The notes below the pieces were generated by a model, which ran no database searches, was not told where the DNA came from, and was given only the letters and a program-made list of their open reading frames with translations. Below are positions 1-9,870 of a stretch of DNA of 64,000 nucleotides, one piece after another. Source of the stretch: Atlantibacter sp. RC6 (lineage in GTDB: Bacteria; Pseudomonadota; Gammaproteobacteria; Enterobacterales; Enterobacteriaceae); the NCBI RefSeq assembly GCF_014193285.1, contig NZ_JACHZE010000006.1:186001-250000 (forward strand). The letters are read 5' to 3'. The position numbers and the translations under genes are program-made. Within the stretch, counting starts at the first letter, position 1. Each line of letters opens with the position of its first letter.

Positions 1-317
1 ATCTAACAATACATCACAGGAAAACCCAAAAAAAGTCAAAATAAAATACCTGTTCATATTCCCCAAAAATGAGATGACACAAACATTAACAGTACTAAGA
101 CAACAATTAACCCCATGATTTTAAATTAAAATACCCCTATCGCCGCTTATGGCAATACATTGATTGGTAAGTGTGCTTTTTAAAGGCATTTTCATTAGAG
201 ATGAAATTCAACCGTTCTGTTAATTCATTAGAATGTTTTCTGGGGGAGAACATTCCGGATTGAGTTCGCTGAATGCCAGTGAGTAACCCCTGCATAAAGT
301 TGCCCTCTTCATCTACT

Positions 318-470
318 GCCCAGATGGGGCATACAAATGCGCAGATGGTTTTCAATGTATACGGGAAGTGGATGTCTGAGAAAAATGGCGATCAGATCGC
401 CCTGCTTAACGATAATTATGACTTCACTGCCCCACAGGTGCCCCAAAAGAAAGTGGCCGGAATACAATAG
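318..470 (+). pseudogene. Phage-type tyrosine integrase, C-terminal remnant
   Basis: The reading frame contains AQMGHTNAQMVFNVYGKWMSE followed by a short tail ending QKKVAGIQ. This is the usual end of lambdoid/P2-like tyrosine recombinases: the QMGHT box carries the last His of the catalytic set, and the Tyr nucleophile lies in the VYG.W segment. About 50 codons remain and nothing upstream in any frame continues the catalytic domain, so this is a 3' scrap of a lost integrated element next to patD. The upstream 300 bases are AT-rich and hold no gene I recognise. The family assignment is confident; the element it came from cannot be named. Confidence 0.72.
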
Positions 471-498
471 ATTTGTATTTCAGCCACTTACATTACTT

Positions 499-1923
499 TC
501 AATGTTTTATCATCACATGCCGAACAATCGTGTAATCCTCCAGCCCATACACCGACATATCCTTGCCGTAACCCGAGAGTTTCTGCCCGCCATGCGGCAT
601 TTCGCTGACCAGCATAAAGTGGGTATTCACCCAGGTGCAGCCGTACTGTAAACGGGCGCTTAAGCGATGGGCGCGTCCAACATCCTGGGTCCATACCGAT
701 GACGCCAGCCCGTACCGGGAATCGTTGGCCCACGCCAGTGCCTGGGCTTCATCGCTAAATTCCGTCACGCTGACGACCGGGCCGAACACCTCCTGTTGCA
801 CAATGGCGTCATCCTGCTTCGCCCCGGCCAGCACGGTCGGCTTAAAGAAATAGCCGGGGCCATCGACTTTCTCACCGCCGGTTACCACCTTGATATGGCC
901 CAGCGCTTTGGCATCGTTCACCGCCTGGCTGACGCGCTCCAGATGGGCCTGCGAGCTGAGCGGGCCGAGTTCGGTGGATTCATCATCGGGCGCGCCGTAC
1001 TTCAGGCTGCCCACCGCGTCACCCAGTTTTTCCACCAGCCTGGCGTAAATGCCCGACTGGGCGTAAATCCGACAGGCGGCGGTGCAGTCCTGCCCCGCGT
1101 TGTAAAAACCGAAGGTGCGGATGCCCTCAACCACCGCATCGAGATCCGCGTCGTCAAATACCATTACCGGCGCTTTACCGCCCAACTCCATATGGGTGCG
1201 TTTCAGGGTGCTGGCGGTGCGGCTTACGATATGCGCGCCGGTGGCGATGGAGCCGGTCAGCGATACCATGCGCACTTTTTCATGGCCGGTTAACGGGTCG
1301 CCGACGTTTTTCCCGGTGCCGAACAGCACATTCAATACCCCTGCCGGGAAGATATCTTTCGCCAGTTCCGCCAGCTTAAAGGCGGTGAGCGGCGTGATTT
1401 CTGAAGGTTTGATCACCACGCAGTTGCCCGCCGCCAGCGCCGGGCCAAGTTTCCAGGCCGCCATCATCAGCGGATAGTTCCACGGCGCGATAGACGCCAC
1501 CACCCCTACCGGGTCGCGGCGGATCATCGAGGTATGCCCCGGCAAGTACTCCCCCGCCGCCAGGCCGTTCAGGCAGCGCGCCGCTCCGGCGAAGAAGCGG
1601 AACACGTCCACCACCGCCGGAATTTCGTCATTCAGCACGCAGTGATACGGCTTGCCGCAGTTCAAAGATTCCAGTTTCGCGAAAGTTTCACCGTTTTGCT
1701 CAATCACGTCTGCCAGCTTCAACAGCGCTTCGGCGCGCTCTTTTGGCGACGTTTGCCCCCACTGGTCGAAGGCGGCATCGGCGGCTTCCACGGCGTCGTT
1801 CACCTGCTGCGCCGTGGCCTCGGGGATCTCCAGCAGCACCTCGCCGGTCGCCGGGTTGTAAACCGGCAGGCGCTCGCCTTTGCCGTCTACCAGTTGTCCG
1901 TTAATCAATAATTGACTCTGCAT
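499..1923 (-). CDS. patD: Gamma-aminobutyraldehyde dehydrogenase PatD (YdcW)
   Basis: Cytoplasmic NAD-dependent aldehyde dehydrogenase that oxidises 4-aminobutanal, from putrescine, to GABA. The protein is 474 residues, the same as E. coli PatD, if it starts at [10 protein letters not shown]; the ATG four codons upstream would add an atypical extension. Visible ALDH signatures include the PWNYPL segment, the MELGGKAPV box with its general-base Glu, the catalytic Cys in [11 protein letters not shown], and EVFGPV near the C-terminus. It is the last gene of the ydcSTUV-patD run, 24 bases after ydcV, which fits co-transcription of amine uptake and catabolism. Identity is close to certain from sequence and gene order. 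Confidence 0.95.
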   Translation of the reverse strand: MQSQLLINGQLVDGKGERLPVYNPATGEVLLEIPEATAQQVNDAVEAADAAFDQWGQTSPKERAEALLKLADVIEQNGETFAKLESLNCGKPYHCVLNDEIPAVVDVFRFFAGAARCLNGLAAGEYLPGHTSMIRRDPVGVVASIAPWNYPLMMAAWKLGPALAAGNCVVIKPSEITPLTAFKLAELAKDIFPAGVLNVLFGTGKNVGDPLTGHEKVRMVSLTGSIATGAHIVSRTASTLKRTHMELGGKAPVMVFDDADLDAVVEGIRTFGFYNAGQDCTAACRIYAQSGIYARLVEKLGDAVGSLKYGAPDDESTELGPLSSQAHLERVSQAVNDAKALGHIKVVTGGEKVDGPGYFFKPTVLAGAKQDDAIVQQEVFGPVVSVTEFSDEAQALAWANDSRYGLASSVWTQDVGRAHRLSARLQYGCTWVNTHFMLVSEMPHGGQKLSGYGKDMSVYGLEDYTIVRHVMIKH

Positions 1924-1947
1924 AGCCTGCCTCATCGATATCGAATT

Positions 1948-2754
1948 TTATTTACCGCTACCGGCGACCATTTCGCCATCGCGCGTGAGCCACCAGGCCC
2001 CGAGGATCGGGATGGTGGTGACCAGCATCACGCAAAGCGCCACCACGTTGGTGACGGGCACATCGCGCGGTCTTCCTAGCTGGTTGAGCAACCACAGCGG
2101 CAGCGTACGTTCATGCCCCGCGGTGAAAGTGGTGACGATGATTTCGTCAAACGACAACGCAAATGCCAGCATACCGCCCGCCAGCAGCGCCGAACCGAGA
2201 TTCGGCATGATCACGTAGCGGAAGGTCTGCCAGCCGTCAGCGCCTAAATCCATGGATGCTTCAATCAGGCTGTACGAGGTGCGCCGAAACCGGGCGATCA
2301 CATTGTTGAACACCACCACCACGCAGAACGTGGCGTGGCCCACCACGATGGTCAGAAAACCGGGTTCCAGATCCACCGTTTTAAAGGCGGTCAACAGCGC
2401 GATACCGGTGATGATCCCCGGCAGCGCAATCGGCAGCAGCAACAGCAGCGAGATGGAATTCTTGCCAAAGAAATCACGTCGCCAGAGGGCTGCTGCAGCA
2501 AGCGTGCCAAGTACCAGCGCCAGCGCGGTAGCAAGAGAGGCGATCTTCACCGATAGCATCACCGCGTCCAGGATATCGCCGCGCTGCGCCGCCACGCTAA
2601 ACCATTTCAGAGTGAAGCCCTGGGGTGGAAAGCTAAAGGCCGCGTCCTCGGTATTAAAAGCATAGGTGCCAATGACGAAAAGCGGCCAGTGAAGGAACAC
2701 AATCGCGCCCCAGGCGGCGATTTTGAGCCAAATTGGTGCGCGTTCAGAGTGCAT
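1948..2754 (-). CDS. ydcV: ABC transporter inner-membrane permease YdcV
   Basis: Second permease of the Ydc importer, of the spermidine/putrescine (PotC-like) type, 268 residues against 264 in E. coli. The start chosen is [11 protein letters not shown], which matches the family and leaves an 11-base overlap with the end of ydcU. The sequence shows six hydrophobic stretches and the EAA-loop segment [21 protein letters not shown], where the permease contacts the ATPase. The C-terminus is slightly longer than that of E. coli. It lies between ydcU and patD in one operon. The true substrate is not settled for the family; putrescine or GABA-related amines are inferred from patD. Confidence 0.94.
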   Translation of the reverse strand: MHSERAPIWLKIAAWGAIVFLHWPLFVIGTYAFNTEDAAFSFPPQGFTLKWFSVAAQRGDILDAVMLSVKIASLATALALVLGTLAAAALWRRDFFGKNSISLLLLLPIALPGIITGIALLTAFKTVDLEPGFLTIVVGHATFCVVVVFNNVIARFRRTSYSLIEASMDLGADGWQTFRYVIMPNLGSALLAGGMLAFALSFDEIIVTTFTAGHERTLPLWLLNQLGRPRDVPVTNVVALCVMLVTTIPILGAWWLTRDGEMVAGSGK

Positions 2755-3688
2755 CGAAAGCTCCCAGGCGTTTGACGATCGCCAGATAAATGGCAATTAA
2801 CACGATCGGCACCAGCGTAAAGGCAGCCGCCATCGGCATGTTGCCGATCGCCCCCTGCTGGGAATAGACCATATTACCGATGAAATACCCCGGCGGGCCC
2901 ACCAGTTGCGGCACGATAAAGTCGCCCAGCGTCAGGGAGAAGGTGAAGATAGAGCCCGCCGCCACACCGGGAATGGCGAGGGGTAGGATCACGAAGCGGA
3001 ACGTTTGGGCCGGCGTGGCCCCTAAATCCGCCGAAGCTTGCAGCAACGACGGCGGCAGACGCTCCAGCGCCGCCTGAATCGGCAGGATCATAAACGGCAG
3101 CCAGATATAGACGAACACCAGGAAGCGCCCGAATCCGGAGGTTGACAGCGTATTGCCGCCCACCAGCGGCAGTGAGAGAAACGCCGCCAGCGCGCCGTCT
3201 AATCCCATGTGTTGCAGGAACCACTGCGCCACACCGTCCTTCGCCAACAGTAACGTCCAGGCGTAGGCTTTGACGATATAGCTGGCCCACATCGGCAACA
3301 TCACGGCGATATAAAAAAACGCTTTCATTTTGCCGTGCACATAGCGCGCCATGTAGTAGGCAATCGGGAACGCCACCACCGCGCTGGCGAGGGTGACGAC
3401 AATCGCCATCGTCACGGTGCGCACGATGATGTCGTAGTTAGCCGGCTGGAATAGCGCTTGCAGGTTAGCCAGGGTCAAATCCGACGTCACCGACATGGTG
3501 AAGTCGTCAAAGGTGTAGAAGCCTTGCCACAGCAGGGTCAGCAGCGATCCTAAATAGACCACGCCGAACCACATCAGCGGCGGCAGCAGCAATAGCAGCA
3601 GCCACAGCGTCGGGCGCGCCCAGAAAAAGGCGGTAACGCGACGCATCAGACCGGGCTGTTGAGTGGGTTGCGGGAGCGTCATATCCAT
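2744..3688 (-). CDS. ydcU: ABC transporter inner-membrane permease YdcU
   Basis: First permease of the Ydc importer, 314 residues (E. coli 313), PotB-like. The N-terminal helix ([18 protein letters not shown]) is followed by five more membrane segments, and the EAA loop is present as [20 protein letters not shown]. The start at 3688 is preceded by GGAGGG at good spacing; a second in-frame ATG lies two codons later. It starts one base after the ydcT stop and overlaps ydcV by 11 bases, a typically coupled operon arrangement. YdcU and YdcV are expected to form the heterodimeric channel energised by YdcT. Confidence 0.94.
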   Translation of the reverse strand: MDMTLPQPTQQPGLMRRVTAFFWARPTLWLLLLLLPPLMWFGVVYLGSLLTLLWQGFYTFDDFTMSVTSDLTLANLQALFQPANYDIIVRTVTMAIVVTLASAVVAFPIAYYMARYVHGKMKAFFYIAVMLPMWASYIVKAYAWTLLLAKDGVAQWFLQHMGLDGALAAFLSLPLVGGNTLSTSGFGRFLVFVYIWLPFMILPIQAALERLPPSLLQASADLGATPAQTFRFVILPLAIPGVAAGSIFTFSLTLGDFIVPQLVGPPGYFIGNMVYSQQGAIGNMPMAAAFTLVPIVLIAIYLAIVKRLGAFDAL

Positions 3689-3689
3689 G

Positions 3690-4703
3690 TCATCCCTCCG
3701 CGTGCAATGGGATCATCGCGTCACGGGACCAGGAGGCCAGAACCGGCTGTCCGATGCGAAAAGCGCCGTCAGGCTGTATGTCATAAAGGTTAGCCTGGCT
3801 GACCAGCAACCGCCCGCCGTCATCGAGCCGCAATTCGAGACGCGTCGCCGCGCCCTGGTACTGGATCTCCTGCACCGTGCCCTGCACCTGAATGTCACCC
3901 GGCTGATTAAGCTGGATATGTTCCGGGCGCAGGGAATACGCCCCGCTGCCGCCCCACAGCCGCTGCACCTGCTCGGCGGTCAGCACGTTGGAGGTGCCGA
4001 CGAACCCGGCGACAAACGGGGTGCGCGGGCGCATATACAGTTCGCGCGGCGAATCCACCTGCTCGATACGGCCATTGTTAAACACCGCCACCCGGTCAGA
4101 CATCGACAGCGCTTCCCCCTGATCGTGGGTGACGAAAATAAAGGTGATACCCAGCTCGCGCTGGAGTTTTTTCAGTTCGCTCTGCATCTGTTCGCGCAGT
4201 TTAAGATCCAACGCGCCGAGCGGTTCATCCAGCAGCAGCACACGTGGCTGATTGACCAGCGCCCGGGCGATGGCGACGCGCTGACGCTGGCCGCCGGAAA
4301 GCTGCGACGGCTTACGGGCGTGAGTAAAGCCAAGCGCCACCTGGTCCAGCGCCTGGGCCGCTTTCGCCAGCCGCGTCTTTTTATCGACGCCTTTGACCAT
4401 CAGCCCGTAGGCCACGTTTTCCAGCACCGACATGTGCGGAAACAGCGCGTAGTCCTGGAACACGGTATTCACATCCCGCTGCCAGGGCGGCAGATCGCGC
4501 GCTTCCTGGCCGAAGATGCGGATCGACCCTGACGACAGCTGTTCAAAACCGGCGATAAGCCGCAGACAGGTGGTTTTGCCGGAGCCGGACGGCCCCAGCA
4601 TGGAGAAGAACTCGCCATCGTTGATCCTGATGGTGACGTCATCCACCGCCCGCACGTCTCCGTACAGGCGGCTAACATTGATAAATTCAACTGCGTAAGA
4701 CAT
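3690..4703 (-). CDS. ydcT: ABC transporter ATP-binding protein YdcT
   Basis: ATPase of the polyamine-type importer, 337 residues as in E. coli. The Walker A motif GPSGSGKTT lies near residue 38, the signature LSGGQRQRVAIARAL near 138, Walker B VLLLDEPLGALD near 158, and the switch His in FVTHDQGEA near 191. The C-terminal roughly 100 residues form the TOBE-like regulatory domain of PotA-type ATPases (SLRPEHIQL). The gene sits 38 bases after ydcS and 1 base before ydcU. The motif set is intact, so the protein should be active. Confidence 0.95.
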   Translation of the reverse strand: MSYAVEFINVSRLYGDVRAVDDVTIRINDGEFFSMLGPSGSGKTTCLRLIAGFEQLSSGSIRIFGQEARDLPPWQRDVNTVFQDYALFPHMSVLENVAYGLMVKGVDKKTRLAKAAQALDQVALGFTHARKPSQLSGGQRQRVAIARALVNQPRVLLLDEPLGALDLKLREQMQSELKKLQRELGITFIFVTHDQGEALSMSDRVAVFNNGRIEQVDSPRELYMRPRTPFVAGFVGTSNVLTAEQVQRLWGGSGAYSLRPEHIQLNQPGDIQVQGTVQEIQYQGAATRLELRLDDGGRLLVSQANLYDIQPDGAFRIGQPVLASWSRDAMIPLHAEG

Positions 4704-4741
4704 GGTAACCCCGCTTTACAAAAGCCAACTGGATCGGTCGA

Positions 4742-5878
4742 TTAGCGTCCGCCCATAATGGCGATATAGTCCTGCGTCCAGCGGCTGTACGGAACAAACT
4801 TCCCGCCGTTGGCAACCGGGGTTTTCCAGAACACAATCTTATCGAAATAATCGAAGCCGTTGGTTGCGCAGCCTTTCTCACCCAGCAGTTGGCTGGCTTT
4901 ACATCCTTCCACTACCGCTGGCAGCGAGCCGAACCAGGCGGCCACATCACCCTGCACTTTCGGGGTCAGCGACCAGTTCATCCACTTATAGGCGCAGACC
5001 GGGTGTTTTGCCTGAGCGTGCAGCATGGTGGTATCGGCCCAGCCGGTGACGCCCTCTTTCGGGAACACAGTGGCAACAGGCTGGTCTTCGGCTTTCAAGG
5101 CGTTGGCCTGATACGGCCAGGCGCTGGAGGCGACCACGCCTTCGTTTTTGAAATCGCTCATCTGAACGGTGGTGTCATGCCAGTAGCGGTGCACCAGTTG
5201 ATGCTGATCGCGCAGCACTTTCAGTACCGCCTGGTACTGCTCTTCGGTGAGCTGGTACGGATCGTTGATTTTTAAATCCGGCTGCGCGGTTTTCAGATAC
5301 AGCGCGGCATCGGCGATATAGATCGGCCCGTCATACGCCTGCACGCGTCCCTGGTTGGATTTGCCGTCCGGCAGATCCTGCTTCACAAACAGCACCGCCC
5401 AGCTATCCGGCGGGGTAGTAAAGGTTTTGGTGTTGTACATCAGCAGGTTCGGCCCCCACTGATACGGCGTGCCGTAAACTTTGCCATCAACGTTAAACCA
5501 TTCGCCTTTCACCAGCCGCGGATCGACGTTTTTCCAGTTGGCAATTTTGCTGGTATCAATAGGCTGAACGCGTTTACCCATGATCAGGCGCAGCGAGGCA
5601 TCCCCGGAGGCGGTCACCAGGTCGTAGCCGCCTTTCGCCATCAGGCTCACCATCTCATCCGAGGTGGCGGCGGTTTTCACGTTCACTTCGCAGCCGGTTT
5701 CTTTCTCGAACTGGGTCACCCAGTCGTATTGTTTATCGGTCTGCCCGCGTTCGATGTACCCCGGCCAGGCGATAATATCCAGACGCCCTTCCCCTTTGGC
5801 ATCGCTGTCGGCTGCCTGTGCGGTAAGCACAGTCAGGCACAGCGCACTCATGGTGCTCAGCGCAAATTTCTTATTCAT
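4742..5878 (-). CDS. ydcS: Periplasmic substrate-binding protein YdcS
   Basis: Periplasmic component of the Ydc importer, 378 residues (E. coli 381). It begins with a signal peptide (MNKKFALSTMSALCLTVLTAQAA, cleavage after AQA) followed by the PotD/PotF-like mature domain. In E. coli the protein is also reported to have a poly-3-hydroxybutyrate synthase activity; nothing seen here tests that. It is the first gene of the ydcSTUV-patD operon, behind a 345-base gap that contains a repeated 11-base motif proposed as a YdcR site. The substrate is inferred to be a putrescine/GABA-type amine from the patD linkage. Confidence 0.94.
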   Translation of the reverse strand: MNKKFALSTMSALCLTVLTAQAADSDAKGEGRLDIIAWPGYIERGQTDKQYDWVTQFEKETGCEVNVKTAATSDEMVSLMAKGGYDLVTASGDASLRLIMGKRVQPIDTSKIANWKNVDPRLVKGEWFNVDGKVYGTPYQWGPNLLMYNTKTFTTPPDSWAVLFVKQDLPDGKSNQGRVQAYDGPIYIADAALYLKTAQPDLKINDPYQLTEEQYQAVLKVLRDQHQLVHRYWHDTTVQMSDFKNEGVVASSAWPYQANALKAEDQPVATVFPKEGVTGWADTTMLHAQAKHPVCAYKWMNWSLTPKVQGDVAAWFGSLPAVVEGCKASQLLGEKGCATNGFDYFDKIVFWKTPVANGGKFVPYSRWTQDYIAIMGGR

Positions 5879-6077
5879 AAACCCATACTCCTGTCTGAAG
5901 TCGTATCAGGCAGCCTTGCCGTAAAATTATGTCCCAATAAAAAAATAGCCGTCGCCTTAAAACCATTCCTGTTGTTTGCCAGAAATTTATTAAGGATGTG
6001 ACAAACCGCGCATTATTCCATGCAAACGGCGCGACAACTTTTTTACAGTATAGACAGGGGGTTAGCTTTTTTTGACG

Positions 6078-6148
6078 ATATCAATATTTCCTATGACAGT
6101 TATTTTCGCGGCTTGCAGAAATAACCATCATTAAAAAATATCAATATT
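6078..6148. repeat. Direct repeat ATATCAATATT x2, candidate YdcR sites
   Basis: The 11-mer ATATCAATATT occurs at 6078-6088 and again, same orientation, at 6138-6148, start to start 60 bases, in the gap between ydcR and ydcS. A 10/11 match (ATAACAATATT) lies at 7659-7669 just upstream of ydcR. MocR-type regulators commonly bind spaced direct repeats, so these are candidate operators for the ydcS operon and for autoregulation. The repeat is seen; its role is inferred. The surrounding gap is AT-rich, so chance recurrence is possible. Confidence 0.4.
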
Positions 6149-6223
6149 GTTAATCGCAGAAAATAAGTTATTCAACGAACGAGAAAATAATCATGCAATA
6201 CGCCAGGTTAATTATTTAGCGCT

Positions 6224-7633
6224 TTATTTTGATAACGCACGGATTAACGACCCCAGCGTTTTTACCGCCTGCTCTTCCCGGTCGCCCCACGCCCAGGAGG
6301 CATTGAAGCGGAAATAGCTGTCGTAAATACGCTCGGTGGTGAACATTTTGCCCGGCGCGATGCTGATTTTATGGGCCAACGCCTGCTCGCTAAGCTGCCC
6401 GGCATCCAGGCCTTCGGGTAATTCTATCCATAAGAAATAGCCGCTTTCGCTGCGGTGGATTTTGACTTCCTGCGGTAAATGGCGGCACAGCGACTGCCAT
6501 GCCTGCTGTTTGCGCTGGGCCAGCTCGCGGCGCAGCCGGCGCAGGTAATTGTCGTAACGCCGGGAGGAGAGATAATCCACCAGCGCCAGTTGCATCGGCG
6601 AGCTGGTCGAAAGCGTACTCATTAACTGTAGCTGTTGGATCCGCCGGGCGTGACGGCCCGCCGCCACCCAGCCGATGCGAAAACCCGCCACCAGGCATTT
6701 GGAAAATGACGAACAGTGCAGCACCTGGCTTTGGGTATCCCAGGCCAGCGCGGGCAGCGGCTTTTCCCGTCCGTAATAGAGCTCGCTATACACATCGTCT
6801 TCAATCAGCGCCACATTATGGCGCGTCAGCAGCGCGACCAGTTGCGCTTTCTTTTCCGGGCTCAGGGTAAAGCCCAGCGGATTCTGGCTGTTGGTCATTA
6901 GCCAGCAGGCTTTGACCGGATAGTCATTCAGCGCCTGTTCGAGGGCGGCCAGATCGATACCGCTTTCCGGCGTGGTTGCCACCGATAGCGCTTTTAAACG
7001 CAGCCGCTCCAGCGCCTGAAGCGCGCCGTAAAAACAGGGATTTTCAACGATCACCCAGTCGCCAGGCTCGGTGACCGCCTGGAGGCTGAGGTTGAGCGCT
7101 TCCAGCGCCCCGGCGGTGATCACGATTTCATCCGGCGAGACGTTAATCCCCTGCTGGGCATAGCGTCGGGCGATGGCGTGGCGCAGCGCTTCATTGCCCG
7201 GCGGCAGGTTGTCGATCACGCTCATGGCGGTGGCGGTTTTACTGACGTTCGCCAGCGAGCGGTTGAGCTGGGCCAGCGGGAACAAACGCGGATCGGGAAA
7301 CGCCGAGCCAAACGGCACTACGCTGGCGTCGCAACTGGCCTGTAAGACGTCGAAAATATAGGTATTGATATCCACCGCTTCATTGCGCATCACCTGGGCG
7401 GCGGGCGCGCGTGACGGCGTGGTCGGGCGCGGCGCGACGTAATAGCCCGACTGCGGGCGCGCCACGATCACGCCCTGGCTTTCCAGCGTCTGGTAAGCGT
7501 GGCTGACGGTCATAAAACTGATATCGCCGCTGGCGCACTGTTCGCGCAGGGAGGGAAGCCGGTCACCCGGTTGCCAGACGCCTAATTCAATCTGATCGAT
7601 AATCTGCTGCGCCAGCCGCTGGTATTTTTTCAT
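6224..7633 (-). CDS. ydcR: MocR-family transcription regulator YdcR
   Basis: GntR-type winged-helix domain fused to a fold-type I aminotransferase domain, 469 residues (E. coli 468). The N-terminal roughly 70 residues carry the wHTH (PGDRLPSLREQ... MTVSHAYQTLESQG). The large domain has the PLP-binding stretch CSSFSKCLVAGFRIGW, whose Lys would form the Schiff base, plus NPLGF and YSELYYG. The start at MKKYQRLAQ has GGAGGGACC directly before it; the longer frame adds 20 residues not seen in the family. It lies upstream of ydcS on the same strand and is expected to control ydcSTUV-patD with PLP plus an amine effector. Confidence 0.92.
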   Translation of the reverse strand: MKKYQRLAQQIIDQIELGVWQPGDRLPSLREQCASGDISFMTVSHAYQTLESQGVIVARPQSGYYVAPRPTTPSRAPAAQVMRNEAVDINTYIFDVLQASCDASVVPFGSAFPDPRLFPLAQLNRSLANVSKTATAMSVIDNLPPGNEALRHAIARRYAQQGINVSPDEIVITAGALEALNLSLQAVTEPGDWVIVENPCFYGALQALERLRLKALSVATTPESGIDLAALEQALNDYPVKACWLMTNSQNPLGFTLSPEKKAQLVALLTRHNVALIEDDVYSELYYGREKPLPALAWDTQSQVLHCSSFSKCLVAGFRIGWVAAGRHARRIQQLQLMSTLSTSSPMQLALVDYLSSRRYDNYLRRLRRELAQRKQQAWQSLCRHLPQEVKIHRSESGYFLWIELPEGLDAGQLSEQALAHKISIAPGKMFTTERIYDSYFRFNASWAWGDREEQAVKTLGSLIRALSK

Positions 7634-7852
7634 GGTCCCTCCCGTTTGTGGCGGGATTATAACAATATTGCAACCCTCTGCGAGCGGCAGCAAAAGCGAT
7701 TAACAACTTATTCGGCTGCCAATAACAGAAAACGCGTTTTTTACTGAGAACAATCCTGAACATTTTTACGGTCAATGATTCGCGTTGATATATCATGTTT
7801 CAGGAATACACTGCGTTTCAGATTAGTCACACACTCCAACGGAACGCGATTT

Positions 7853-8257
7853 ATGAAAAACTTGATTGCCAGCTCAATGTTATGTTGTTTCCTCGCCGCG
7901 CCGGCTCTGGCTGCGGATAACGTCACCACGGTTCCGGTACAATTCGCCAAAGGCACCTCCAGCGCCCAGATGAAAGGCACCTTTGCCGGGTACGACAGCA
8001 TCAATTACACCGTGACGGCAAAACAGGGCCAGCAGATGACGGTGAAAATCGCTGGCAGCAACAACGCTAATTTTAACGTCTTTGGCCCTGGCGCAACGCC
8101 GGGCGCTGCAGAGGCGCTGGGTTCCGGCTATGTCGGCGGCGACTGGACGGCGAAACTGCCAGCCAGCGGTAAATATACCGTTCAGGTCTTCCAGACCCGC
8201 GCCACTGCCCGTAAAGGCGCTAAAGTGCCGCATACGCTGACGGTGAGTGTGAAGTAG
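7853..8257 (+). CDS. Periplasmic inhibitor of g-type lysozyme (PliG/YcgK-like)
   Basis: A 134-residue exported protein: signal peptide MKNLIASSMLCCFLAAPALA, then a beta-rich domain with VPVQFAKGTSSAQMKGTFAGYDSINYTV and a C-terminal SGKYTVQVFQTRATARK. These segments resemble E. coli YcgK (PliG), which binds g-type lysozyme in the periplasm and protects peptidoglycan. The start at 7853 gives a clean signal peptide; the upstream extension to 7775 does not. It is divergent from ydcR and followed by a strong hairpin, so it is probably a single-gene unit. It is not part of the E. coli order here and is an accessory gene. The family call rests on remembered similarity. Confidence 0.72.
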   Translation: MKNLIASSMLCCFLAAPALAADNVTTVPVQFAKGTSSAQMKGTFAGYDSINYTVTAKQGQQMTVKIAGSNNANFNVFGPGATPGAAEALGSGYVGGDWTAKLPASGKYTVQVFQTRATARKGAKVPHTLTVSVK

Positions 8258-8264
8258 TTTATTT

Positions 8265-8287
8265 GCGGCTGGGAAACCAGCCGCTTT
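8265..8287 (+). terminator. Rho-independent terminator of the pliG-like gene
   Basis: Perfect 8-bp stem GCGGCTGG/CCAGCCGC closed by a GAAA tetraloop, followed by TTTA, eight bases after the stop codon. The U-run is short, so termination may be partial. Confidence 0.7.
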
Positions 8288-8469
8288 ACCGCGAGAAACA
8301 GGTATGAGTAATCAGGATAACCCCTCATACCCTGCCCGCAAAACCATAACAAAATCTCGTCACAGACCTGTTTATTAAAACTGTTATACCCAAATACTCC
8401 GCCACTGTTTCTAATAATCCGCCTCGCCTGAGCCTATCCTCCCGTCAGAACTCTTGTCAGGAGCCAGGC

Positions 8470-9870
8470 ATGTTTGATTTGGATGCGTTTCACTTAGCGC
8501 GAATACAGTTCGCGTTTACCGTTTCTTTTCACATCATCTTCCCGGCCATTACCATCGGGCTCGCCAGCTATCTGGCGGTGCTGGAAGGTATGTGGCTGAA
8601 AACTAAAAATCCGCTATGGCGTTCGCTGTACCATTTCTGGTCGAAAATCTTCGCCGTTAACTTCGGGATGGGCGTGGTATCGGGGCTGGTGATGGCCTAT
8701 CAGTTCGGCACCAACTGGAGCGGATTTTCCCAGTTCGCGGGCAGTATTACCGGCCCGCTACTCACCTATGAAGTGTTGACCGCGTTCTTCCTCGAAGCCG
8801 GTTTCCTCGGCGTGATGCTGTTCGGCTGGAACAAGGTCGGGCCGGGGTTGCACTTTTTCTCGACCTGTATGGTGGCGCTGGGCACGCTGATGTCCACCTT
8901 CTGGATCCTGGCCTCTAACAGCTGGATGCAGACGCCCCAGGGGCACGAAATCATTAACGGCCAGGTGGTGCCGGTGGACTGGTTCGCGGTGATCTTCAAC
9001 CCCTCTTTCCCGTACCGCCTGTTCCATATGACTATCGCCGCGTTTTTGAGCAGCGCCCTGTTTGTCGGCGCATCGGCGGCCTGGCATCTGCTGCGTGGTA
9101 ACAACACGCCCGCCATCCGCACCATGTTTTCAATGGCGCTGTGGATGACGCTTATCGTCGCGCCTATCCAGGCGCTGGTGGGCGATATGCACGGGCTGAA
9201 TACGCTTAAGCATCAGCCTGCGAAAATCGCCGCCATTGAAGGCCACTGGGAAAACCCGCCCGGCGAACCGACGCCGCTGCTGCTGTTCGGCTGGCCGGAT
9301 ATGGAACAAGAGCGCACCCGCTACGGGCTGGCGATCCCGGCGCTCGGCAGCCTGATTTTGACTCACAGTCTGGATAAGCAGGTTCCGGCCCTGAAGGAGT
9401 TCCCCAAAGCCGACCGCCCCAATTCGCCGATTGTGTTCTGGTCGTTCCGCATTATGGCCGGGCTGGGCATGTTGATGCTGCTGCTCGGGGCGCTGGCAGT
9501 GTGGCTGCGCTACAAACAACGGCTGTACACCTCGCGTCCGTTCCTGCGTTTTGCGCTGTGGATGGGCCCCTCGGGTCTTATCGCCATTCTCGCCGGATGG
9601 GTCACCACCGAAGTGGGCCGCCAGCCCTGGGTGGTGTATGGCCTGCAACGCACTGCGGACGCGGTGTCTGCCCACGGCACACTGCATATGAGCATCAGCC
9701 TGCTGGCGTTTTTCGTGGTGTATATGTCGGTGTTCGGCGTCGGGTACAGCTACATGGTGCGGCTGATTAAGAAAGGTCCGCAGCCCGAAGACGCGCTGCC
9801 GCCGCTAAACGGCACGCCTGCTCGCCCGCTCTCCGCCGTCAGTCAAACCACTTCCGGGGAGACCGTATAA
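8470..9870 (+). CDS. cioA: Cytochrome bd-type quinol oxidase subunit I, cyanide-insensitive class
   Basis: Heme-bearing subunit of a membrane quinol:O2 oxidoreductase, 466 residues. Visible features are the N-terminal FHLARIQFAFTVSFHIIFPAITIG helix with heme-ligand His, the NFGMGVVSG motif, and the GRQPWVVYGLQRT motif typical of CydA-family proteins. The Q-loop region between helices 6 and 7 is short, which is characteristic of the CioA/AppC-like class rather than long-loop E. coli CydA. GGAG lies 8 bases before the ATG. Its stop overlaps the cioB start (TAATG), so the two are translationally coupled. The oxidase family is certain; cyanide insensitivity is inferred from the family. Confidence 0.88.
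   Translation: MFDLDAFHLARIQFAFTVSFHIIFPAITIGLASYLAVLEGMWLKTKNPLWRSLYHFWSKIFAVNFGMGVVSGLVMAYQFGTNWSGFSQFAGSITGPLLTYEVLTAFFLEAGFLGVMLFGWNKVGPGLHFFSTCMVALGTLMSTFWILASNSWMQTPQGHEIINGQVVPVDWFAVIFNPSFPYRLFHMTIAAFLSSALFVGASAAWHLLRGNNTPAIRTMFSMALWMTLIVAPIQALVGDMHGLNTLKHQPAKIAAIEGHWENPPGEPTPLLLFGWPDMEQERTRYGLAIPALGSLILTHSLDKQVPALKEFPKADRPNSPIVFWSFRIMAGLGMLMLLLGALAVWLRYKQRLYTSRPFLRFALWMGPSGLIAILAGWVTTEVGRQPWVVYGLQRTADAVSAHGTLHMSISLLAFFVVYMSVFGVGYSYMVRLIKKGPQPEDALPPLNGTPARPLSAVSQTTSGETV

Noticed and set aside
137-355. 72-residue minus-strand frame near the left edge
   Set aside because: No ribosome site or known similarity, and it runs antisense through the integrase remnant.
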